64,000 nucleotides of DNA from positions 186,001 through 250,000 of the forward strand of contig NZ_JAUSST010000003.1 in the NCBI RefSeq assembly GCF_030812415.1, read 5' to 3'. Every line of letters begins with the position of its first letter. Positions within the stretch are counted from its first letter, which is position 1. The position numbers and the translations under genes are program-made. The notes beneath the pieces are model-generated. The model did no database searches and was not told the origin of the DNA. It saw only the letters and a list, made by a program, of their open reading frames with translations. Shown here piece by piece: positions 25,871 through 32,798 of this stretch. The stretch comes from Paenibacillus harenae (lineage in GTDB: Bacteria > Bacillota > Bacilli > Paenibacillales > Paenibacillaceae).

Positions 25871-26329
25871 ATGTCGCTGGGCGATTTGATCAAGCAGCAC
25901 AGCATCAAGAGCGTGCAGGCGATGAAGCTGCCGGAGCTGATGGAGGCGGAGGTCGTGTCCGACGCTCCTGATCTGAAGATTAAGCTGAAGGGCAGTGATA
26001 AGCTCATCATTCCGAAGGAGCTGATCGTCGTCGCCGAGAAGCTGTGCCGCTTCAAACGGAAGGTGAATTTGACGAACAAGGAGAATACGACGATCGGGAA
26101 GCAGACGTTTAGCGGAGATACGAAACCGTCCACCACTTATGCGCATACCCATCCGTATTCTGTGGAAGTCGCCTTGACTGGCAAGGATTTCACCCTCAAA
26201 GAAGGCGAACTTCATTTCATCAACGATGACAAGAAAGACGATGTGCTGAGAAAAGGCGACAAAGTAATGGTCATCACGTTCGAAGGCGGCCAAAAGTTTT
26301 TTATTTTCGATCGGATCGTTACCTATTAA
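25871..26329 (+). CDS. DUF2577 spike-like protein, second copy (XkdR-like)
   Basis: 152 residues, clearly homologous to the preceding gene along its length. Shared blocks include MSLGDLIKQHS, LIIPKELIVVAEKL, FEGGQKFF and a DRIVTY end. An HTH triplet (AHTHPYSVEVAL) occupies the place of HSH in the first copy. The central part differs and is shorter. The ATG at 25871 has GGGGTGG upstream; a GTG at 25859 in frame lacks a binding site. Tandem duplication followed by divergence suggests two distinct spike subunits or alternative tips. Confidence 0.85.
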   Translation: MSLGDLIKQHSIKSVQAMKLPELMEAEVVSDAPDLKIKLKGSDKLIIPKELIVVAEKLCRFKRKVNLTNKENTTIGKQTFSGDTKPSTTYAHTHPYSVEVALTGKDFTLKEGELHFINDDKKDDVLRKGDKVMVITFEGGQKFFIFDRIVTY

Positions 26330-26353
26330 CCGTCGAAGGAAGGCGGAGATCAT

Positions 26354-26755
26354 ATGGGGCTGACCCCCGACATTGGGTTTCCAGATGTTATCGTGCAGAA
26401 GAAACCGGTATTGCGCACGTACAGCCTCGATTTGGAGACGGGCGAAATCGGCAGGCAGATCGACGGCTTGGAAGCCGTTAAGCAATTTATCCATAAAGCG
26501 ATTCAGACGATTCGATACGCCTATCCGATTTACTCGAACGATTACGGCTGCGAAGTGCAGTTGATGCTCGGCAAAGCCTATTCGCAAGGCTTCATTCAGG
26601 TAGAGATGATTCGGATGATCACGGAGGCGCTGATCTACGATGAAAGAATCAATCGCGTCTACGAGTTCGAGATCGAATGGGAGAATGACGAGGTGAAGGT
26701 GTCCTTCCTGGTTGATTCGACGCTCGGCATGATCCGGTACGAAGGAGTGTTGTAG
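26354..26755 (+). CDS. xkdS: DUF2634 baseplate wedge protein (XkdS/gp25-like)
   Basis: A 133-residue protein of the DUF2634 family, a counterpart of T4 gp25, the sheath initiator in the baseplate. Typical features are the N-terminal LRTYSLDLETGEIGRQIDGLEAV, the YPIYSNDYGCEV strand and EALIYDERINRVYEFEIEW near the end. It is preceded by GGAAGGCGGAG and followed 1 base later by the TTG of the baseplate J gene. Confidence 0.9.
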   Translation: MGLTPDIGFPDVIVQKKPVLRTYSLDLETGEIGRQIDGLEAVKQFIHKAIQTIRYAYPIYSNDYGCEVQLMLGKAYSQGFIQVEMIRMITEALIYDERINRVYEFEIEWENDEVKVSFLVDSTLGMIRYEGVL

Positions 26756-26756
26756 C

Positions 26757-27767
26757 TTGGACGGTACGAATACGCTTAGCTTCGAGTCGAAGCTGCAGCA
26801 GCTGCTTGATCGCGTCGACAACGGAATTGATAAAAGCGAAGGCTCGATCATTTACGATGCGCTTGCGCCGATCGCAATGCAGCTATGGATCGAGGAAAGC
26901 AAGTTCCGCAGTATTCTGGAGCAGGCTTTCGCCGTTACGGCGGAAGGGCGTTTCCTCGACCTGATCGCGAAGGACTACGGTCTGGAGCGGACGCCGGCGG
27001 CAGCCGCCAAGGTGGAGCTCACCTTTACCGGAGTCGTGAACGCTGTTATCCCGGACGGAACGAGTGTCGGCATCGAGAATTCCGACATATCGTTCGTTAC
27101 GGTCGGAGAAGCGATTATCGGTAGCCAAGGTCGGACGACGATCATGGCCAGATGCAAGCAGCCTGGCGTGATCGGCAACGTCAACGCGGACACGATTCGC
27201 CTCCTGTTCGATCCGGTGAAAGATATATGGACGGTCAACAACAGCCGCCCCGCCGAAGGCGGACTCAATCAAGAGTCGGACGAGGCGCTGAGAGGTCGCA
27301 TTCTGTACCAGAAGCGCAACCCGGAGCATGGCGGCACCGAGTCCGATTATAAGCGCTGGGCGCTTTCGGTCACCGGCGTTACGTATGCCGAGGCGATCAA
27401 CTGCAAGCGCGGGCTCGGCACGGTCGACGTCGTCGTCGGCGCGGATGCCGACATCGAACGCGTCTGCAAGGAAGTACGCCTTCTGATCGAGCAGAAGAAG
27501 CCGTTAGGCGTCGACGTTGAAGTGAATCCCGTCGTTCCGGAGTCGATGACGGTGAAAGCGAAGGTCGTCGGACTGAGCGAGTCGGCTGCCAAAAACGCGG
27601 TTTACGGTTATTTGCGAACCGTCGACATCGGGGGCACGATTTATTTGTCCAAGATCGTAGCGGCTTTAATTACGGCTGGAGCGGCGGACGCGGTCATTCT
27701 TCTGCCGAAAGAAAATCTGGAGCTCCCGATCGATCGCAGCCTGCAGGCGGAGGTTATCATCGTATGA
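26757..27767 (+). CDS. xkdT: Baseplate J protein (XkdT/gp6-like wedge)
   Basis: A 336-residue baseplate J family protein that builds the wedge around the hub. Recognisable parts are EGSIIYDALAPIAMQLWIEESKF, the central beta region with GRTTIMARCKQPGVIGNV, and GRILYQKRNPEHGGTESDYKRWAL with the usual Tyr-X-X-W before VTYAEAINCKRGLGTVDVVV. It starts with TTG at 26757 behind AAGGAG and overlaps the next gene by 4 bases. Family assignment is firm. Confidence 0.94.
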   Translation: MDGTNTLSFESKLQQLLDRVDNGIDKSEGSIIYDALAPIAMQLWIEESKFRSILEQAFAVTAEGRFLDLIAKDYGLERTPAAAAKVELTFTGVVNAVIPDGTSVGIENSDISFVTVGEAIIGSQGRTTIMARCKQPGVIGNVNADTIRLLFDPVKDIWTVNNSRPAEGGLNQESDEALRGRILYQKRNPEHGGTESDYKRWALSVTGVTYAEAINCKRGLGTVDVVVGADADIERVCKEVRLLIEQKKPLGVDVEVNPVVPESMTVKAKVVGLSESAAKNAVYGYLRTVDIGGTIYLSKIVAALITAGAADAVILLPKENLELPIDRSLQAEVIIV

Positions 27768-28492
27768 CGGCGCCGCTAATCCGATATTTGCCCGAGTATT
27801 ACCAAGAAAGCAGACAGATGAACGCGATCATGGATGCAGCGGCGCCGGACATCCCCGATGTGGAAGGGCGACTGTTGCATTCGTTGTTTCTGTCGGAATC
27901 CCCGGATGAGTGGCTTTATCTGTGGCGGCAGGAACTGCAGGAAGCGAACCGGGAAGCGTTGCTGGCGAAGCTGCGGTCGTCCGGCACGCTCAATATGGAG
28001 ACGATTAACGCGCTGGGCTTGTCTGCGCTGGAGACGTATCGGCTCAGTCCGGACGACGGCTACACGCTGTCGGGCGACGACGCGATGTTTCCCGACGGGG
28101 AGTTCTTCGGTCCGCTCATATCGGCGATTTACGTCAATCCCGATCAAGTGGACGTTGTCCGCAAGCTTATTCATATTAGCGGCTTCGCCGGCTTTAAATA
28201 TTGGCTTGCCGTTACGCTGAAGCAATATATCAAGCTGGATAACCCGCGGGTGGGGACGCTGAGAAGTTTATATCCAGGCCCCGACCGCGAGACGAAGCTG
28301 GACTACGGGGAAGTGAGCGGCACGAAGGTGAGCACAAGCGCCGCCACGTCTCTTTATACGGTCAACAAGGCAAATGCGGCAAGAGGCGCTTGGTGGTCGC
28401 CGGGCGTATTTTTCACGGATCCGCTGCATTTTACGGAAGAAGAGCTTCGCATTCAGCAATCGGCGGTCACGGTAGTTCAAGGAAACGCTTAG
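27764..28492 (+). CDS. xkdU: DUF2313 baseplate protein (XkdU/tail protein I-like)
   Basis: A 242-residue protein. The N-terminal TAPLIRYLPEYYQESRQMNAIM and LRSSGTLNMETINALGLSALE fit the DUF2313/tail protein I group that completes the wedge next to baseplate J. The middle region PDGEFFGPLISAIYVN supports this. The C-terminal 70 residues are an extra beta region ending in FFTDPLHFTEEELRIQQ. The ATG overlaps the stop of the baseplate J gene. PBSX XkdU is, as I recall, somewhat shorter, so the extension may be particle-specific. Confidence 0.85.
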   Translation: MTAPLIRYLPEYYQESRQMNAIMDAAAPDIPDVEGRLLHSLFLSESPDEWLYLWRQELQEANREALLAKLRSSGTLNMETINALGLSALETYRLSPDDGYTLSGDDAMFPDGEFFGPLISAIYVNPDQVDVVRKLIHISGFAGFKYWLAVTLKQYIKLDNPRVGTLRSLYPGPDRETKLDYGEVSGTKVSTSAATSLYTVNKANAARGAWWSPGVFFTDPLHFTEEELRIQQSAVTVVQGNA

Positions 28493-28504
28493 GAGGAGTA
28501 ACGC

Positions 28505-29020
28505 ATGGGAGTCAGTTATACGGCATCGGTAGCCGGGATGCGGGCGTTTCAGGCGCTTCATCTGGTCCGTACGGACAACGTGTGGATCGGGATCGGCAAG
28601 CCGACGCCATGGAATGAGTCGGACAGCGTTCCCGAGGTGTCCGGCTCCTCGCAGTTGAGCGAGCCGATCGGGTATAAGAAGGCCGAGAAGGTCAGATTCG
28701 TCGTTCCCGACGCCGAAGGCGATATCGTTCAGTTCGAGCAAAGGTGGAAAATCATTTCGGAAGTGGAAGCGATGCAAAGCTTCGTACGCTGGGTATATGT
28801 CGCCGCCTGGATCACGGGGACGGAGCTGCCTGCCGTCAGTTATCGGCAGAGCGCGATCGTCACGGACCTGGAATTGGCGGCGGAGACGCTGCCGGGCAAG
28901 CTGGCGGTGAAGGCGGAGGAAGTAGGCAATCACGGCTATGCCTTGGTCGTCAATAACCGCTCGCCGATCCATCGGACGGAAGACCAGCGGGAGTTTCTCG
29001 AATTTATAGTGGAGTTTTAG
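28505..29020 (+). CDS. Gp53-like baseplate/virion structural protein
   Basis: A 171-residue protein. The motif NVWIGIGKPTPWNESDSVPEV near residues 25-45 is characteristic of baseplate wedge gp53-like or virion structural proteins in T4-type and SPO1-type phages. The remainder is beta-rich (YVAAWITGTELP) and ends FLEFIVEF. GGAGG precedes the ATG. This gene and the following DUF4815 gene are not part of the PBSX set, so the baseplate edge here is closer to large myophages. Confidence is moderate because the motif is short. Confidence 0.6.
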   Translation: MGVSYTASVAGMRAFQALHLVRTDNVWIGIGKPTPWNESDSVPEVSGSSQLSEPIGYKKAEKVRFVVPDAEGDIVQFEQRWKIISEVEAMQSFVRWVYVAAWITGTELPAVSYRQSAIVTDLELAAETLPGKLAVKAEEVGNHGYALVVNNRSPIHRTEDQREFLEFIVEF

Positions 29021-29034
29021 GAGGAGCGCAGGGG

Positions 29035-31098
29035 ATGAGTGTGTACAATCGTTTCGACCCGGGCAAACGCTGGGTTTCGCTGCAGGCGCAGAGCGGCAGG
29101 CGGCTGCAGTCGGCCGAATTGAACGAGATCCAGTCGCTGTCGCTTCACCGCGACAAGCGGATGGGGGACGTTATTTTCGGATCCGGCCATATTATCGAAG
29201 GCGGCCAAATCTACGTGCAGCCGGATAAGACCGTCATCCTGTTTCCCTCAACCGTCTATTTCGACGGCGTCATCCATGATATCGGCGAGAAGCGGCTGTC
29301 GATAGCGGGTGCAGGCGAAGAAGTCATCGGTCTCAAGATTAGCTATACAACCGTTACATACGAAGACGCGATGGGAAAGGAATTGCTTGATCCTGCCGTA
29401 GGTTATGCCAACTTCGGCTCGCCGGGAATGGACCGTCTCGTCGCGACGCCGGATTGGGTACTGAACGACGCGGCGGCGATTCCGATGTACCGGCTGGTTG
29501 ACGGAGAAGTCGTCACGGCGAAGGTACCGCCTGAGCTGGAGGGCTTCACGCCCGTGCTGGCCAGAAGGACGCATGATACGAGCGGCAGCTTTCTCGTCTC
29601 CGGCATGGACGGCTTCATCGAGCCGGCCGAAGGCGATTATGTCACGCTCGTCATCGAGGCGGGCAAGGCTTACGTGCTCGGCTATGAGATCAACCGGCTT
29701 GTCCCGACTCGCTTCAAGCTGAAGAAGGCGCTCGATACGCGCAAAGTGTCCGACGAGATCAAGACGTTTACGGCTGGCACGCTGCATTACTCATTGAACA
29801 GCAGGCCGGTCAAGGCGATTCAGGAGATTACCGCCAAGGTACGGAAGGCGGATGTGAGCATAACGAGGGACAGCACAACTTTGCAGGATTATTTGCTGAC
29901 CGATGCAGTCGCCGATATCGTCAGCGTCACGCAAGGAACGAAGACGTATGTGAAGGGCACCGATTATCAGCTGTCGGGCAATAGCATCGACTGGTCGATC
30001 GGCACGAAGAGGCCGAACATCGGAGAGACGTACCGCGTCACGCTGGACTATGTAAAGAAGATGGTGCAGGGCGAGGATTACAAGCTGGAGGAAGGCAAGA
30101 GCGAAGTGACATGGCTTGGACGGGATCTGCCGAATAACGCCTCCACATTTAATGTCACATACGATTACTATTTATCCCGAAAAGACGTGTTCTACTTAAC
30201 GGCCGAAGGTCAGATCCAGATCGTGACCGGCCAATCCGACCTGCATCCGCCGACGCCGCCTGTTCCTCCGGATATATTGGAGCTGGGCGAGCTGCATTTG
30301 CCTCCGGCGAGCTCCGAGGTGAAGGTGGTCAACAACAAGCCGAAGAGGCTGACGATGCTGGAGCTTCGCTCGCTGCTCGATCGTCTGGAGCGCGCCGAAT
30401 ATAACCAAGCGATGCTCGATCTGGACCGCTCCGCGCAAATCGCCGACCCGACCACGTTCAAGAAAGGTTTCTTCACCGACAACTTTACGAACTTCGAGCG
30501 TTCCGATCTGGAGAGAGGCTTCGATGCAATGATCGATCCCGCCAATCAGACGCTCCAGCTTCCGGTCAATCAGCAGTTCGTTCAGTTGGAGTTCGGAAGC
30601 GGCGAATCGGTGCGTCGGCACGAGCGGCTGTTAACGCTCGATTACACCGAGCAGGTCATTATTGATCAAAGCTACGGAACGGAGTCGTTAAACGTAAATC
30701 CGTATCAAGTGTTCGGTTCGCAGGCAACGATCCGGCTGACGCCGTCCCAGGACTCCTGGGTTGAGACATCCTACGTGTCCCAGACGGTATGGGGCTGGTG
30801 GGATGCCTGGTGGACCGGCAACCGGACGGAGACGCGCGTGATCCTGGACGAAAACATTCCGTTCATCCGCCGGCGCGTCGTTACGGTATACGGCGAAGGA
30901 TTCGAGCCGAACTGCAACAACCTGCAAGCGACGTTCGACGGCGTAGACGTTGCGCTCGTTCCGTCGACAGGCTATGAAGCGGGAGCGAAGGCCGGCACGA
31001 TGAAAGCGAACGGCGCGGGCAAGTTTATCGCAACGTTCACGATCCCGGCCAATATCCGCACGGGCACCAGGGAAGTCCGTATCTTCAATTACGTGTAG
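29035..31098 (+). CDS. DUF4815 phage structural protein (fibre or baseplate attachment)
   Basis: A 687-residue protein starting VYNRFDPGKRWVSLQAQSGR and then LQSAELNEIQSLSLHRDKR, the hallmark of DUF4815, found in myophage tail clusters. It is mostly beta, with a Pro-rich break near residues 400-415 (HPPTPPVPPD) and a helical segment MLELRSLLDRLERAEYNQAM near 440. The end includes an Ig-like domain (GEGFEPNCNNLQATFDGVDV, TFTIPANIRTGTREVRIF). Related proteins are often longer and continue into sequence resembling the next gene, from which this one is separated by only 11 bases. It probably anchors the fibres to the baseplate. Confidence 0.7.
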   Translation: MSVYNRFDPGKRWVSLQAQSGRRLQSAELNEIQSLSLHRDKRMGDVIFGSGHIIEGGQIYVQPDKTVILFPSTVYFDGVIHDIGEKRLSIAGAGEEVIGLKISYTTVTYEDAMGKELLDPAVGYANFGSPGMDRLVATPDWVLNDAAAIPMYRLVDGEVVTAKVPPELEGFTPVLARRTHDTSGSFLVSGMDGFIEPAEGDYVTLVIEAGKAYVLGYEINRLVPTRFKLKKALDTRKVSDEIKTFTAGTLHYSLNSRPVKAIQEITAKVRKADVSITRDSTTLQDYLLTDAVADIVSVTQGTKTYVKGTDYQLSGNSIDWSIGTKRPNIGETYRVTLDYVKKMVQGEDYKLEEGKSEVTWLGRDLPNNASTFNVTYDYYLSRKDVFYLTAEGQIQIVTGQSDLHPPTPPVPPDILELGELHLPPASSEVKVVNNKPKRLTMLELRSLLDRLERAEYNQAMLDLDRSAQIADPTTFKKGFFTDNFTNFERSDLERGFDAMIDPANQTLQLPVNQQFVQLEFGSGESVRRHERLLTLDYTEQVIIDQSYGTESLNVNPYQVFGSQATIRLTPSQDSWVETSYVSQTVWGWWDAWWTGNRTETRVILDENIPFIRRRVVTVYGEGFEPNCNNLQATFDGVDVALVPSTGYEAGAKAGTMKANGAGKFIATFTIPANIRTGTREVRIFNYV

Positions 31099-31109
31099 GA
31101 GGGGTAGCA

Positions 31110-32264
31110 GTGGCCCAGATCCAAAATGAATCAAGAACGTCCTACGTTGGCGTTGGCCGCAAACAAATTATCGAGCAGACGTTCTGGCAGGTGCCATGGT
31201 GGAATCAGATCGACCCGCTCGCGCAGACGTTTCTTCTGTTAGAGGAACGATTCGTTACGAGCGTGGAGCTGTACTTCGAGACCAAGGACGCTAACTCCTC
31301 GGGTTATACCGCGAAGCCCGTTACCGTCCAGCTTCGGAATGTCGTGAACGGCTATCCGGGGACGACGGTGCTTGCTTCCAAAGTACTTGAGGCGAGCGCG
31401 ATCAAAGTTTCGCCGAAGGGCGATACGCCCACAAAATTTATCTTCGGCGACCCTGTCCTGTTGCAAGCGAATGTGGAATACGCAATCGTCGTGCTTACAG
31501 GATCGAGCCAATACCGCGTCTATGTCGCGAAGATGAGCGGCAAAGACTTGATCAGCGGGAATGTCGTATCCCGGCAGCCTTACACGGTCGGCTTGCTTTT
31601 CTCCAGCTCGAACGCAACGGCGTGGACGGCCCATCAGGACATGGATATGAAATTCCGTCTGTATGCGGCCGAGTTCAAGAAGCCTTCCGGCAGACTGAAC
31701 TTCGATGGCTTGTCGCTGCAAGCAGCCGTATCCCAACTGCTGCTATCGACCAGCCAAGTCGTTCCGCAGGGCAGCAATCTGCAATGGCAATGGTCGCCGG
31801 ACGGCAGTAAATGGTATGCGCTGAACGACGCGGGCGTGACCGGACTGGGAGCACCGACGGATGACGTCCATGTGCGCGCGTTAATGACTGGCTCCGGCAA
31901 GAGCTCGCCGGTCATCCAGACCGAAGCGATCGGAGCGGGCGCTTTGGCTTATAAGCCGAACGGTGTCTATGTGACGAAGGAATGGTTCACGAACGAATCG
32001 TTTACGAAGATTACGGTATATGTCGATTTGCATACCCCTTCGGGTACTTCTCAGGCTGTCGAGTACAGCATCGACGGAGGCAATGCCTGGGTAGCTTTCG
32101 GAAGCGGCAGATCAATGCAGCAGCTCGGTCAATATACGCAGTTTAAGTTCGAAGCGGCCGTCGCCTCCTCGCAGAAGGTCCGTATCCGGATCAAGCAGGC
32201 GAACACGGAGGACAACCGGGCGGAGACGCCGCGAGCGAGACGGCTGATGGTAACGTTAACTTAG
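31110..32264 (+). CDS. Tail fibre/adhesin-type protein following DUF4815
   Basis: A 384-residue beta-rich protein starting with GTG at 31110 behind AGGAGGGG. The segment WNQIDPLAQTFLLLEERFVT then ELYFETKD and PVTVQLRNVVNGYPGTTVL resembles a region found in single-chain DUF4815-type structural proteins, so the two genes look like a split of one ancestral gene. The rest contains jelly-roll-like strands (VEYAIVVLTGSSQYRVYVA, VEYSIDGGNAWVAFGSG). It probably forms part of the fibre or its baseplate anchor; binding specificity is unknown. Confidence 0.65.
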   Translation: MAQIQNESRTSYVGVGRKQIIEQTFWQVPWWNQIDPLAQTFLLLEERFVTSVELYFETKDANSSGYTAKPVTVQLRNVVNGYPGTTVLASKVLEASAIKVSPKGDTPTKFIFGDPVLLQANVEYAIVVLTGSSQYRVYVAKMSGKDLISGNVVSRQPYTVGLLFSSSNATAWTAHQDMDMKFRLYAAEFKKPSGRLNFDGLSLQAAVSQLLLSTSQVVPQGSNLQWQWSPDGSKWYALNDAGVTGLGAPTDDVHVRALMTGSGKSSPVIQTEAIGAGALAYKPNGVYVTKEWFTNESFTKITVYVDLHTPSGTSQAVEYSIDGGNAWVAFGSGRSMQQLGQYTQFKFEAAVASSQKVRIRIKQANTEDNRAETPRARRLMVTLT

Positions 32265-32282
32265 AGGAGCGGGTGAGTGGAG

Positions 32283-32456
32283 ATGGGCAATGCGAACCGC
32301 ATTAATTTGGATCCGGCGGCGCCGGACAGTCTCTATGCCGGCGCGCAAAAAGTGAATACGGCGCTGGATGAGGCGGAAGCGAGGCAAGAGCGGCTGGAGC
32401 GGATAATGAATGAGCAAATAAGCAACTCGTTATGCCTGCATTGGATGGGGGTGTAG
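32283..32456 (+). CDS. Small helical protein in the fibre region (57 aa)
   Basis: The frame ATG 32283 to TAG 32454-32456 encodes a hydrophilic protein with a helix rich in Glu, Ala and Arg (ALDEAEARQERLERIMNEQI) that could form a short coiled coil. GAGGAGCGGGTG lies upstream. The gene fits tightly between neighbours (18 bases after the previous gene, 3 before the next) in the same direction, so it is probably real. It might be a linker or chaperone for fibre trimerisation; no family is recognised. Confidence 0.6.
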   Translation: MGNANRINLDPAAPDSLYAGAQKVNTALDEAEARQERLERIMNEQISNSLCLHWMGV

Positions 32457-32459
32457 ACG

Positions 32460-32798
32460 ATGGCGTATGAGCTTTATTCCGCGGTCGACCTGTATGCGGG
32501 GCAACCAGGCGTGGCATTGACCGACCTTGTTACCTTGAAGCAAAAGACGATTCTAAAAAGCGTCGTTATCCATAATACGACAGGCTTGAGCGCAAAGCTG
32601 AAGCTGTATATCATTCGCCCCGGCAAATCGGCGAACGCCGAGACCCAGCGGATCGGCACGAGCATCGCCGGCGAGGATACGATCAAGTTCTCTTTCGAGA
32701 CGGTGCTGCCGAAGGGCACGAAGCTCGCTGCCGTTCAAGCGACGGCCGGCGCGCTGTCGCTCGACATTTCCGGAGTCGAGGTGATCCCGGGTGTATAG
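32460..32798 (+). CDS. Small beta-rich tail-operon protein (112 aa)
   Basis: The sequence alternates strand-like segments (KTILKSVVIHNTTGLSAKLKLYI, DTIKFSFETVLPKGTKLAAVQ), resembling a compact beta-sandwich as found in fibre tips or head-decoration proteins. The ATG follows GGATGGGGGTG. The gene overlaps the start of the large fibre gene by 8 bases. No family is recognised. Position suggests a component or cap of the fibre. Confidence 0.65.
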   Translation: MAYELYSAVDLYAGQPGVALTDLVTLKQKTILKSVVIHNTTGLSAKLKLYIIRPGKSANAETQRIGTSIAGEDTIKFSFETVLPKGTKLAAVQATAGALSLDISGVEVIPGV

